Part shown: in pieces, positions 46,446 to 56,999 of the stretch | Numbering within the stretch: the stretch's first letter is position 1 | Layout: each line of letters starts with the position of its first letter | Assembly (NCBI RefSeq): GCF_024763615.1 | Contig: NC_077224.1 | Coordinates: forward strand, 51,470,712 to 51,534,711 | Source of the DNA: Phlebotomus papatasi | Lineage: Eukaryota; Arthropoda; Insecta; Diptera; Psychodidae | Direction of reading: 5' to 3' | Length of the DNA stretch: 64,000 nt | Notes under the pieces: model-generated | What the model saw: only the letters and a program-made list of their open reading frames with translations | Database searches by the model: none | Told to the model about the DNA's origin: nothing | Position numbers and translations under genes: made by a program

Positions 46446-48393
46446 TTAGGTGAGATTCTTAACAATCTCACCTACTATAATCCTAACAAAATTTCATGTC
46501 CTCCGATCGCGCTCAAACTTGGCCAAAATGTGTTTCGCCACTTCCTGATCACGAATATATGGGGGGCTAAGTTACGTTCCCGGCCGGCCGTCCGGCCGGC
46601 CGGCCGTCCGGCCGCTCTTTGGAGCTTAATAGCTCCTAAACTAAAAAAGATATCGACTTGCGGTTTTCGGCAAAGGTTAAATATCGTATGAAAATTGCAA
46701 CATGGTGCATTGACCCCCCACCCCCCACCCCTCCTTCCGCCATTTTGAAGACCCCCCTTTTTTTGTTTTCTCAATAGCTCCGGCCCTATGGCATCGAGCG
46801 GGCTCAAATTTTAGTGTGTTATAGCTGGGCCTTAGAGCTTTCCATCAATACCAAACTTAAGGTCCCCCGACCCCCCTGACCCGAGCTATAAGGGTCCAAA
46901 AAAATTGTCTTAAAGTGGCCATAACTCCGGTTATAATTGTCAGAATTTAAAAAATGAGGGCTTTTTGGAAAGCTCTCGTGAAATGCCACTTCCTCTTCTA
47001 ACATCGCAAGTTCATAAAACCACCGCTAGGGGCGCTATTATTAAAAAGAAAATTTGTAAATCTCAAAAGTTAAATAACTCAAAAATTCCTTACGCAATCG
47101 GGCTGAAATTTTAGTATGTTGTAGCCGTTGATTATACCTATCAAACAAAAAAAACCTTAAGTCGATCCATAACCCCTGACCCGAGCTATAAGGGGTCAAA
47201 GTTCGAACATTGACCGGCCTCTATCTCCGGTTCTAATTAACATATCGACATAAATTTTACCTTTTTGGTTTCGTCTCGATGAGCACTTTCAGAAGGAAGT
47301 TCAAAAAGTCACTACAGGTGGCGCTGTGATAGCGTCAAAATTCATCGAAATTCAAACTCACTTTTCTCAAAAACGGCATTGTGCAAGTTAATGAAATTTT
47401 AGTATGTTGTAGTCCAGTCTAGGACGTTTCCAAAATGGTGCGTATGTGCGCTGTGGTTTCAATAGAACCGGAGATATGAGGGGTCAAAGTTCACAAAATT
47501 CAAAAAATCATATCTCCGGTTCTATGTGACCGATTTTGATGAATGAGGGCTTAAACGAAAGATCTCACCAAATACTACAACTTTCTAGAACATTTGAACT
47601 TCGTGGGACCAACACCAGGGGCGCCACAGTCAAAAAACGAATTTCAATGTCACATAACCTCAATTATCTCGACTGTCGTTGAACCGATTTTGATGATTAC
47701 TTCGACATAATTGTAGAGGACATTTGTCTCTACATTTCGTCCATACATCATTTTCCGGTCAGACTACGCTATCACTCCGATTTTGCCGTTTAAGTGTGAA
47801 AAAATTGATTTTTCCCATAATAACGCTTTGAAATCACTCAGATGCCAATTTGACTGCCTCTACTCCACAAAGACACTTAAAATAGGGTTTTAAATGGAAA
47901 GTCCCACAGAATACAACAATTCTTTGATATAGTTGAAGTTCAACAAATGAACACTTGGGGCACTCTGATGGATGAAAAAACGAGTTAAGAAACAAAAAAC
48001 CTCGATTATCTTGGCTTCTGAGTAATCGATGAGATCATGTTCTATGGAAAAATTATAGAGAACATTCTGGTCTACATTTCACCCATATAACACTTTTCTG
48101 TCAGTTCATCCAAATCCTTGATATTTTGGTTTAAATACAAAATTTGTATAATTTCACGAATTTTATTCAAGATAACTGAATGGCGTTCCCCAACTTCAGC
48201 TCTAAATCGAATTTGCATGCACTCCGAGTTAGCTCACGTTAAGAACCTCACCTACATAAGCCGGTTAGGATTATCTGTCCCTTTTCATTTACCAATTGAT
48301 TTTGATGATTTTTTAAACAAAAAAATGTAAAATAAAGCCAAGGCCATAAGTTATGACGAATTTGATAAGATTTATTAACTTATGGCCAAAGTA
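46446..48393. repeat. Tandem unit 1 (~1.95 kb)
   Basis: Starts TTAGGTGAGATTCTTAACAA and ends just before the next identical start. GGTGAGATTCTTAAC at the start and GTTAAGAACCTCACC near 48239 are near-inverted, as in a transposon with subterminal repeats. Inside, AAATTTTAGTATGTTGTAG-type anchors recur at about 46806, 47104 and 47395, each followed by ACTCCGG/CTCCGG and a GGGGCGCT- or GGCGCTG-type block, so the unit is itself built from ~295-bp degenerate subunits. A GGCCGGCC/GTCC cluster at 46578-46618 is longer than in units 2 and 3. The opposed frames it contains are not genes. Confidence 0.8.
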
Positions 48394-48741
48394 TTAGGTG
48401 AGATTCTTAACAATCTCACCTACTATAATCCTAACAAAATTTCATGTCGTCCGATCGACCTCAAACTTGGCCAAAATGTGTTTCGCCACTTCCTGATCAC
48501 GAATATATATGTGGCTATTTTACGTTCCCGGCCGGCCGCTCTTTGGAGCTTAATAGCTCCTAAACTAAAAAAGATATCGACTTGCGGTTTTCGGCAAAGG
48601 TTATATATCGGGTGAAAATTGCAACTTGGTGCATTGACCCCCCACCCCCCACCCCTCCTTCCGCCATTTTGAAGACCCCCCTTTTTTTGTTTTCTCAATA
48701 GCTCCGCCCCTATGGCATCGAGCGGGCTCAAATTTTAGTAT

Positions 48742-50218
48742 TGTTGTGTCGAATCCTTTTGGGGTGGGATTCGGCACCCTATGAGTGTTTTAGGGGCGAA
48801 AAATGCCTTTTTGTAAAATCCCCGTATACTTCAGGCGAACACCAGAAATATCGGGCAATGACCTAGTTGTTGGTTTTGACAATGTAATCAATTCCTTTGG
48901 CACACTCTTAAAAGCCAAGACTGGTGAATTTAGTGTATGTGTGACCTAAAGAGAGAGAGCGAGAGAGAAAGAAGTAAGTCGTCTCCTTCCCACTCTTCCA
49001 CTGATCAGGTAGCATACCGCAGCGTAGCATAAATGCCACGCTCCTTATAGCTCTCAGTGGCCATTCCTGTCACCTCTACTGTTGCTGGATAGAGCATTCA
49101 GAGGCGCGGGTTAATCTAGCGCTCTAAATAGCTCCCGGTAGCACTTGAGAGCCCCTCTGTATTGCCCTGGTCAGAAGCATTTAGAAGCGCGGGCTGAGTC
49201 TAGCGCACTAAATAGCTTCCGGTGGCACTATAACCCTTACTTTTGCACTGGATGAGAGCATCTAGAATCGCTGATGACACCAGCGTTCTAAATAGCTCCT
49301 AGTGCGCTAAAATTTCCCTCCCTCTCACACACTCTACTTACCTTTCCTTCCCTTGTGGGTTTTGCGGTGCTCGAGGATCGAACTCCAGCAGTGATTTCCC
49401 TTTTCTCGGGCGACCCCGTGCGGTGAAAGATCCGGACTCCCTGAGAGTGTAGTCTGGAAAAGCCAGAAGCCTGATCTCCCTGCAGACGTTGCGTGAGGGA
49501 TTACGTGCCCTGGTGAACCCTCTGGTCTGGGGCAGCATCTCCGTGAAGTCTGTTGCCACGTAGAGGTTGTGTTGCGCCCAAGACACCCTATACTGGTGTT
49601 CACCTGCATTTTGGCCACCCTCATTTCGTCCGGGAGTAACCTCGGCCCAAGTAGGCTGTTGACACGAGCTAAGCCGCGACACCATCACCGGAAGCAGCTC
49701 GTAGAAGCCTCTGGCCTTGAGACAGAAGGCATTGGCTGTGCTGGGATAAACCCACCCCCACGGGGGCCCTTGAGAGAGTTGCCTAACCACCCTGTCCTCT
49801 ACGCCAAGGAGGATCTTCTTGCTCCAGCTGTTGGCTTTGTCACCGCTGTATACCCTCCAGCTGTTATTAGACAAAGGAGATCAGGCCTGGGTGAAGCAGG
49901 CGGAAAAGGAAATACTCACCAAAACCCTCCGATAGTCCAGGAAAGTCCACCGTCACGATCACTACCACATCACCACAAAACCAAAACAACTCTTGACATT
50001 TGCCTCTTGAAGACATAACCTTGTATTTTGCCTGCATTATCGACTTTGTACATTTGCGCTGATAGCGCCCCTAGTGGAAATTTAATAAAACCCAGAAGTA
50101 AACTAAAAGGTTGTGTTGTCATTGGTTCATCTGTCAAAGGGGACAGATTCCCTCCAGAATTCATCGTCGAGCCCCTTTTCCGCGATCAGCTGCCTTCCCG
50201 GAAGTCCCATCCACAACA
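48742..50218 (+). repeat. 5' LTR (1477 bp)
   Basis: Runs from TGTTGTGTCGAATCCTTTTG to CCCATCCACAACA. It contains a GA-rich block (AGAGAGAGAGCGAGAGAGAA, about 48951), an internal set of ~82-bp tandem repeats (about 49092-49320) and an AATAAA at 50084-50089 as likely poly(A) signal. The long opposed frames in it (49338-49874 minus, 49569-50018 plus) recur identically in the 3' LTR and show no known domain. Confidence 0.92.
49010..49320 (+). repeat. ~82-bp tandem repeats inside the 5' LTR
   Basis: Three copies of GAGCATTCAGAGGCGCGGGT-like sequence followed by CTAGCGCTCTAAATAGCTCC begin near 49092, 49174 and 49256. A weaker upstream copy (GCCACGCTCCTTATAGCTCT) lies near 49034. The same array repeats in the 3' LTR 2787 bp downstream. 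It may be a transcriptional control array. Confidence 0.7.
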
Positions 50219-50219
50219 C

Positions 50220-50237
50220 TGGTGTCAGAAGTGGGAT
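50220..50237 (+). promoter_or_regulatory. Primer binding site, tRNA-Leu-like
   Basis: TGGTGTCAGAAGTGGGAT lies one base after the 5' LTR. Its complement, ATCCCACTTCTGACACCA, has the form of an insect tRNA-Leu 3' end with CCA. The tRNA identity is from memory of that acceptor sequence. Confidence 0.75.
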
Positions 50238-50257
50238 TTGCCTGACCACTTGCGAGT

Positions 50258-51517
50258 ATGGAGACAGCTGAGACCAGCCAGATATTGGACGGATTGAAGG
50301 AGTGGCTCACGGACAGGATGGAGAGGTACGATGGGTTTCTGCAAGAATTTCGCACCCTGCGGGAAAATTCTGAAGCCCGTCAAAGCTCCACTTTGACTAG
50401 AATCTTGGACCTGCAAAGGAGAAATGAGGAGTTACAGAGGCAGCGCAATGAGCGCACGGACAGGGAAATAATGGAATTGAGACAGCAAATCTGTTTTTGG
50501 ACGTTTCAAATGACCGGAAGACTATCCGGAGATGCCCCTCTACCGGCTGGGCAAGTACCGCCGGAAGAGGCCTCTTTTCAGGTATCACCTGAGCTATGTT
50601 CGACTGAAGCTCCTGGTGGGCGTGCGGCAGCCGAAAATTTCCCGAGCATCGCTCAGATTTTGGAGGGAGATCGTGCTACCTTGGAATCCAGCCGTCTGGG
50701 GTTTTTGGCCTCTGACCCACTACCTGCGACCCATGATGAGGTCATCGCCCCTCAGGGAACCCCTAATGCCTTACCTGCTGAATCCGAGATCTGGGTGACT
50801 CCGGTTCGGACTGGGCGTTTGCCCTGTCAACCACACAGGGATGAAAGGGTTTTTGAAACTCTAGAGGGTGGTGCCGAATCAATGAAATTAACTTTCTCTG
50901 AGAAGGCTATGGAGAGGACTATTGGTGAGGAAGGGATGGTGCGGTTATGTGCTAGTGAGGCTGTCGTCCTAGCTCCCCGCAGTGAGACTCGAGCCGAGAT
51001 GGAGAAGGTGCTGCCGAGGAAGCAATCGGAAGTTTTCTCCAAAGTACCACGGGGTATTGGGCGCACTCAGTTAGTGGAGCACCCGATAGACACAGGAGAT
51101 AACGCTCCCATTAAGCATCCACCCAGGAAATTCCCAATGGAGTGCGGAAAGCCGCCTAAGGATAGACCTGATCTCCCTGTCGTAGAAAACCTACGTCAGA
51201 CAATGAACGAAATGCACCGGGAGGGGCGAGAACGCTTGCAATTTTTTCCTCGAGTGACCAAGGACTGCTATGACCACACTCGGCATCTCTCGACCTTTGC
51301 ACCAGGGCAGCCTGTTTGGTGGTACAAACCCCTTAGGAAGGTGGGAAGGTCTCCCAAGTTACAGAGTGACTGGGATGGGCCCTATTTGGTGTCCGAGAAG
51401 ATAAATGAGGTGGTATATCGTATCCGGAAGAAGGCTAGAGGTCGCTCCCGCATTGCTCACGTGAATCGTTTAGCTCCTTACCGGGGTGTTAATGCTGGCC
51501 GGGACGGCCAGAACTAG
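50258..51517 (+). CDS. Fused gag/pol remnant ORF of the LTR element (419 aa)
   Basis: The only long interior ORF; it starts 40 bp after the LTR and stops 11 bp before the 3' LTR. Residues ~1-90 are charged and coiled-coil-like (METAETSQILDGLKEWL onward, then RRNEELQRQRNERTDRE), as in a gag N-terminus. Around 262-292 is a block (LVEHPIDTGDNAPIKHPPRK) typical of the region just before the polymerase domain of Gypsy-type reverse transcriptases. From about 300 it jumps to integrase C-terminal sequence, with FAPGQPVWWYKP and the GPY/F module WDGPYLVSEKINEVVYRI near 372-389, ending with HVNRLAPY. Missing are the nucleocapsid zinc knuckle, the protease active site, the polymerase YxDD, RNase H and the integrase DDE core. 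The frame is unbroken across the deletion(s). Confidence 0.88.
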   Translation: METAETSQILDGLKEWLTDRMERYDGFLQEFRTLRENSEARQSSTLTRILDLQRRNEELQRQRNERTDREIMELRQQICFWTFQMTGRLSGDAPLPAGQVPPEEASFQVSPELCSTEAPGGRAAAENFPSIAQILEGDRATLESSRLGFLASDPLPATHDEVIAPQGTPNALPAESEIWVTPVRTGRLPCQPHRDERVFETLEGGAESMKLTFSEKAMERTIGEEGMVRLCASEAVVLAPRSETRAEMEKVLPRKQSEVFSKVPRGIGRTQLVEHPIDTGDNAPIKHPPRKFPMECGKPPKDRPDLPVVENLRQTMNEMHREGRERLQFFPRVTKDCYDHTRHLSTFAPGQPVWWYKPLRKVGRSPKLQSDWDGPYLVSEKINEVVYRIRKKARGRSRIAHVNRLAPYRGVNAGRDGQN

Positions 51518-51528
51518 GAGGAGGGCAG
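51517..51528 (+). promoter_or_regulatory. Polypurine tract
   Basis: AGGAGGAGGGCAG directly precedes the 3' LTR, the standard site for plus-strand priming. It overlaps the stop region of the ORF. Confidence 0.7.
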
Positions 51529-53005
51529 TGTTGTGTCGAATCCTTTTGGGGTGGGATTCGGCACCCTATGAGTGTTTTAGGGGCGAAAAATGCCTTTTTG
51601 TAAAATCCCCGTATACTTCAGGCGAACACCAGAAATATCGGGCAATGACCTAGTTGTTGGTTTTGACAATGTAATCAATTCCTTTGGCACACTCTTAAAA
51701 GCCAAGACTGGTGAATTTAGTGTATGTGTGACCTAAAGAGAGAGAGCGAGAGAGAAAGAAGTAAGTCGTCTCCTTCCCACTCTTCCACTGATCAGGTAGC
51801 ATACCGCAGCGTAGCATAAATGCCACGCTCCTTATAGCTCTCAGTGGCCATTCCTGTCACCTCTACTGTTGCTGGATAGAGCATTCAGAGGCGCGGGTTA
51901 ATCTAGCGCTCTAAATAGCTCCCGGTAGCACTTGAGAGCCCCTCTGTATTGCCCTGGTCAGAAGCATTTAGAAGCGCGGGCTGAGTCTAGCGCACTAAAT
52001 AGCTTCCGGTGGCACTATAACCCTTACTTTTGCACTGGATGAGAGCATCTAGAATCGCTGATGACACCAGCGTTCTAAATAGCTCCTAGTGCGCTAAAAT
52101 TTCCCTCCCTCTCACACACTCTACTTACCTTTCCTTCCCTTGTGGGTTTTGCGGTGCTCGAGGATCGAACTCCAGCAGTGATTTCCCTTTTCTCGGGCGA
52201 CCCCGTGCGGTGAAAGATCCGGACTCCCTGAGAGTGTAGTCTGGAAAAGCCAGAAGCCTGATCTCCCTGCAGACGTTGCGTGAGGGATTACGTGCCCTGG
52301 TGAACCCTCTGGTCTGGGGCAGCATCTCCGTGAAGTCTGTTGCCACGTAGAGGTTGTGTTGCGCCCAAGACACCCTATACTGGTGTTCACCTGCATTTTG
52401 GCCACCCTCATTTCGTCCGGGAGTAACCTCGGCCCAAGTAGGCTGTTGACACGAGCTAAGCCGCGACACCATCACCGGAAGCAGCTCGTAGAAGCCTCTG
52501 GCCTTGAGACAGAAGGCATTGGCTGTGCTGGGATAAACCCACCCCCACGGGGGCCCTTGAGAGAGTTGCCTAACCACCCTGTCCTCTACGCCAAGGAGGA
52601 TCTTCTTGCTCCAGCTGTTGGCTTTGTCACCGCTGTATACCCTCCAGCTGTTATTAGACAAAGGAGATCAGGCCTGGGTGAAGCAGGCGGAAAAGGAAAT
52701 ACTCACCAAAACCCTCCGATAGTCCAGGAAAGTCCACCGTCACGATCACTACCACATCACCACAAAACCAAAACAACTCTTGACATTTGCCTCTTGAAGA
52801 CATAACCTTGTATTTTGCCTGCATTATCGACTTTGTACATTTGCGCTGATAGCGCCCCTAGTGGAAATTTAATAAAACCCAGAAGTAAACTAAAAGGTTG
52901 TGTTGTCATTGGTTCATCTGTCAAAGGGGACAGATTCCCTCCAGAATTCATCGTCGAGCCCCTTTTCCGCGATCAGCTGCCTTCCCGGAAGTCCCATCCA
53001 CAACA
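51529..53005 (+). repeat. 3' LTR (1477 bp)
   Basis: Same length and, as far as I can read, the same sequence as the 5' LTR, including the ~82-bp repeats and the AATAAA (52871-52876). It ends CCACAACA followed by the second GTAT. Confidence 0.92.
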
Positions 53006-54585
53006 GTATGTTATAGCTGGGCCTTAGGGCTTTCCATCAATACCAAACTTAAGGTCCCCCGACCCCCCTGACCCGAGTTATAAGGGTCCAAAAAAAATTT
53101 CTTAAAATGGCCATAACTCCGGTTCTAATTGTCAGAATTTAAAAAGTGAGGGCTTTTTGGAAAGCTCTCGTGAAATGCCACTTCCCCTTTTAACATCGCA
53201 AGTTCATAAAACCACCGCTAGGGGCGCTATTATTAAAAAGAAAATTTTTAAATCTTATAAGTTAAATAACTCAAAAATTCCATTGTGCATCGGGCTGAAA
53301 TTTTAGTATGTTGTAGCCGTTGATTATACCTATCAAACAAAAAAAACCTTAAGTCGATCCATAACCCCTGACCCGAGCTATAAGGGGTCAAAGTTCGAAC
53401 ATTGACCGGCCTCTATCTCCGGTTCTAATTAACATAGCGACCTAAATTTTACCTTTTTGGTTTCGTCTCAATGAGCACTTTCAGATGGAAATTCAAAAAG
53501 TCACCACAGGTGGCGCTGTGATAGCGTCAAAATTCATCGAAATTCAAAGTCACTTTTCTCAAAAACGGCATTGTGCAAGTTAATGAAATTTTAGTATGTT
53601 GTAGTCCAGTCTAGGACGTTTCCAAAATGGTGCGTATGTGCGCTGTGGTTTCAATAGAACCGGAGATATGAGGGGTCAAAGTTCACAAAATTCAAAAAAT
53701 CATATCTCCGGTTCTATGTGACCGATTTTGATGAATGAGGGCTTAAACGAAAGATCTCACCAAATACTACAACTTTCTAGAACATTTGAACTTCGTGGGA
53801 CCAACACCAGGGGCGCCACAGTCAAAAAACGAATTTCAATGTCACATAACCTCAATTATCTCGACTGTCGTTGAACCGATTTTGATGATTACTTCGACAT
53901 AATTGTAGAGGACATTTGTCTCTACATTTCGTCCATACATCATTTTCCGGTCAGACTACGCTATCACTCCGATTTTGCCGTTTAAGTGTGAAAAAATTGA
54001 TTTTTCCCATAATAACGCTTTGAAATCACTCAGATGCCAATTTGACTGCCTCTACTCCACAAAGACACTTAAAATAGGGTTTTAAATGGAAAGTCCCACA
54101 GAATACAACAATTCTTTGATATAGTTGAAGTTCAACAAATGAACACTTGGGGCACTCTGATGGATGAAAAAACGAGTTAAGAAACAAAAAACCTCGATTA
54201 TCTTGGCTTCTGAGTAATCGATGAGATCATGTTCTATGGAAAAATTATAGAGAACATTCTGGTCTACATTTCACCCATATAACACTTTTCTGTCAGTTCA
54301 TCCAAATCCTTGATATTTTGGTTTAAATACAAAATTTGTATAATTTCACGAATTTTATTCAAGATAACTGAATGGCGTTCCCCAACTTCAGCTCTAAATC
54401 GAATTTGCATGCACTCCGAGTTAGCTCACGTTAAGAACCTCACCTACATAAGCCGGTTAGGATTATCTGTCCCTTTTCATTTACCAATTGATTTTGATGA
54501 TTTTTTAAACAAAAAAATGTAAAATAAAGCCAAGGCCATAAGTTATGACGAATTTGATAAGATTTATTAACTTATGGCCAAAGTA

Positions 54586-56101
54586 TTAGGTGAGATTCTT
54601 AACAATCTCACCTACTATAATCCTAACAAAATTTCATGTCGTCCGATCGACCTCAAACTTGGCCAAAATGTGTTTCGCCACTTCCTGATCACGAATATAT
54701 ATGTGGCTATTTTACGTTCCCGGCCGGCCGCTCTTTGGAGCTTAATAGCTCCTAAACTAAAAAAGATATCGACTTGCGGTTTTCGGCAAAGGTTATATAT
54801 CGGGTGAAAATTGCAACTTGGTGCATTGACCCCCCACCCCCCACCCCTCCTTCCGCCATTTTGAAGACCCCCCTTTTTTTGTTTTCTCAATAGCTCCGCC
54901 CCTATGGCATCGAGCGGGCTCAAATTTTAGTATGTTATAGCTGGGCCTTAGGGCTTTCCATCAATACCAAACTTAAGGTCCCCCGACCCCCCTGACCCGA
55001 GTTATAAGGGTCCAAAAAAAATTTCTTAAAATGGCCATAACTCCGGTTCTAATTGTCAGAATTTAAAAAGTGAGGGCTTTTTGGAAAGCTCTCATGAAAT
55101 GCCACTTCCCCTTTTAACATCGCAAGTTCATAAAACCGCCGCTAGGGGCGCTATTATTAAAAAGAAAATTTTTAAATCTTATAAGTTAAATAACTCAAAA
55201 ATTCCATTGTGCATCGGGCTGAAATTTTAGTATGTTGTAGCCGTTGATTATACCTATCAAACAAAAAAAACCTTAAGTCGATCCATAACCCCTGACCCGA
55301 GCTATAAGGGGTCAAAGTTCGAACATTGACCGGCCTCTATCTCCGGTTCTAACTAACATAGCGACCTAAATTTTACCTTTTTGGTTTCGTCTCGATGAGC
55401 ACTTTCAGATGGAAGTTCAAAAAGTCACCACAGGTGGCGCTGTGATAGCGTCAAAATTCATCGAAATTCAAAGTCACTTTTCTCAAAAACGGCATTGTGC
55501 AAGTTAATGAAATTTTAGTATGTTGTAGTCCAGTCTAGGACGTTTCCAAAATAGTGCAAATGCGCGCTGTGGTTAAAACAGCACCGGAGATATGAAGGGT
55601 CAAAGTTCACAAAATTCAAAAAATCATATCTCCGGTTCTATGTGACCGATTTTGATGAATGAGGGCTTAAACGAAAGATCTCACCAAATGCTACAACTTT
55701 CTAGAATATTTGAACTTCGTGAATTTAAATGAAGAGTCTCACAAAATACAACAATTCTTTGATATAGTTGAAGTTCAACAAATGACTACTTGGGGCACTC
55801 TGGATGAAAAAACAAGTTAAGAAACAAAAAACCTCGATTATCTTGGCATCTGAGTAATCGATGAGATCATGTTCTATAGAAAAATTATAGAGTACATTCT
55901 GGTCTACATTTCACCCATATATCACTTTTGTGCCAGTTCATCCCAATCCTTGATATTTTGGTTTAAATACAAAATTTGTATAATTTCACGAATTTGATTC
56001 AAGACTCACAATTTCAGCTCTAAATCGAATTTGCAATCACTCCGAGTTAGCTCACGTTAAGAATCTCACCTACATAAGCCGGTTAGGATTATCTGTCCCT
56101 T
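54586..56101. repeat. Tandem unit 3, truncated
   Basis: Begins with the same TTAGGTGAGATTCTTAACAA. It is shorter because of a deletion around 55723 (after TTTGAACTTCGTG) and ends at GGTTAGGATTATCTGTCCCT, lacking the ~110-bp linker of units 1 and 2. It preserves the uninterrupted insertion site (TTTTAGTATGTTATAG, near 54927). Confidence 0.8.
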
Positions 56102-56129
56102 TGACGTGTGGCGCCCTCACATATATTTG

Positions 56130-56990
56130 GTTTAGCGAGTTGGCAGTTGTGTTATTTTCATTCAGTGAATCTGAGTTATCAAAAATTTAATAAAATTTAA
56201 GGTAAGTGTTGAAATAGTAACATGAAATTTTTTATAAATGAGTAGTAGGGGAAAGTGCTCTCCCTTCGAACGTTCATGCCTTCGAATAATGTGAATTTAT
56301 TTTGTTTTTTGTAAGAAATTTACACTAAATAATCACGGAATTATCAACAATTGATGATACGCCAAATGATATTTGATAGAAATGTGTAAATCTCTCAGGA
56401 AAACTAAAAAAAAATCATATTATTCGAAAGCATGAACGTTCGAAGGGAGAGTACTTTCCCCTATATGTGATTTTGTTGATTTTTTAAATGAAGCTTTTTG
56501 TTGTAAACAACCTAACTTCTCTTTTTTCCCTATGAGGACAATGAAAACACAAAAAAAAGCCCTATTATTGAACTCAAAGGATGCAAGAAGTATTGAGAAG
56601 CATTGAGAATGGAGTGATCACGACAAGTATTCCAGTCATTTCAGCTGTACCCCAATTCCCACAAAAACTCTGCATTAAAATCTCCAGAAACTCTCCGGGA
56701 GAAACATTTGATCACGGAGGATTTCATAGTGCCCAAAAGAGAACAGACAGAGAAGGATATTGTGAGGTCTATTCTTTATGCAATCAAACGTGGTTTTTCT
56801 ATCACGAAAGACAGGTTGGATGGCTGGTCACTGTGCGCAGAATCAATGTTAGCAGTCTGCTACTATTATGAGTAAAATATTTTTGAAAAACTTTTAAAAA
56901 ACTTGTTAAAAAATAATAAAAACCTATGAAAGTGCTTAAAATGCTTTCCTTTTCTTTTCTAATAAAATTATTTTATTACTAAGTTTGTTT
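56130..56990 (+). pseudogene. Candidate small spliced gene or pseudogene
   Basis: A TATATTT (about 56122) precedes a short leader containing TTCAGTG and ending AAATTTAAG|GTAAGTGTTG, a near-ideal donor at 56201/56202. A pyrimidine-rich acceptor (CTTCTCTTTTTTCCCTATGAG, to about 56536) then precedes GACAATG. From that ATG (56541) 21 codons run to a TGA at 56604. A second frame then stays open from 56618 to a TAA at about 56872 (SRQVFQSFQLYPNSHKNSAL at its start, MLAVCYYYE at its end). AATAAA follows at 56961-56966. The two frames differ by one shift, so this is either a damaged gene, a mis-modelled start, or chance. The 56581-56871 frame is a third reading of the same DNA. The intron holds a MITE. 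I do not recognise the protein. Confidence 0.3.
56248..56461. mobile_element. TA-flanked MITE, 'GGGGAAAGTACTCTCCCTTCG' family (copy 2)
   Basis: The ends GGGGAAAGTGCTCTCCCTTC and GAAGGGAGAGTACTTTCCCC are inverted, with TA outside. The inner CATGCCTTCGAATAATGTGA mirrors TCATATTATTCGAAAGCATG. It lies inside the putative intron of the 56130 candidate. Confidence 0.75.
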
Positions 56991-56999
56991 TATGTCATT

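Larger units (their letters stand above)
48742..53005 (+). mobile_element. Complete, internally deleted LTR retrotransposon (Gypsy-like, 4264 bp)
   Basis: Two direct 1477-bp LTRs bound a 1310-bp interior. The target duplication is GTAT (48738-48741 and 53006-53009). LTR ends are TGTTGTG...CACAACA. A primer site and a purine tract sit in the expected places. The single ORF keeps integrase C-terminal features, which places it in the Metaviridae (Gypsy) group by family knowledge. No protease, polymerase core, RNase H or integrase catalytic core is encoded, so mobility would need a related complete element. Its GC content is plainly above the surroundings. Confidence 0.92.
48394..54585. repeat. 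Tandem unit 2, split by an LTR retrotransposon
   Basis: This is the same unit as 46446-48393, with the insertion at 48742-53009 (element plus one target copy) removed. Its left part (48394-48737) matches unit 3, while its right part (from about 53600) matches unit 1 essentially base for base, so it is chimeric. The unit ends with a hairpin-forming GCCATAAGTTA...TAACTTATGGC segment. Confidence 0.8.

Noticed and set aside
49338..49874. 178-codon minus-strand frame in the 5' LTR (and its copy at 52125-52661)
   Set aside because: It lies within the LTR, is opposed by an equally long plus-strand frame, has no domain, and is duplicated only because the LTR is. The length reflects the higher GC content of the element.
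49569..50018. 149-codon plus-strand frame in the LTR (copy at 52356-52805)
   Set aside because: Same LTR, no recognised motif. It would precede the primer site, so it is not part of the element's usual coding region.
46446..56101. Regularly spaced direct repeats considered as a CRISPR array
   Set aside because: The units are ~1.9 kb with degenerate ~295-bp subunits in a eukaryotic, transposon-rich setting. There are no short repeats with unique spacers.
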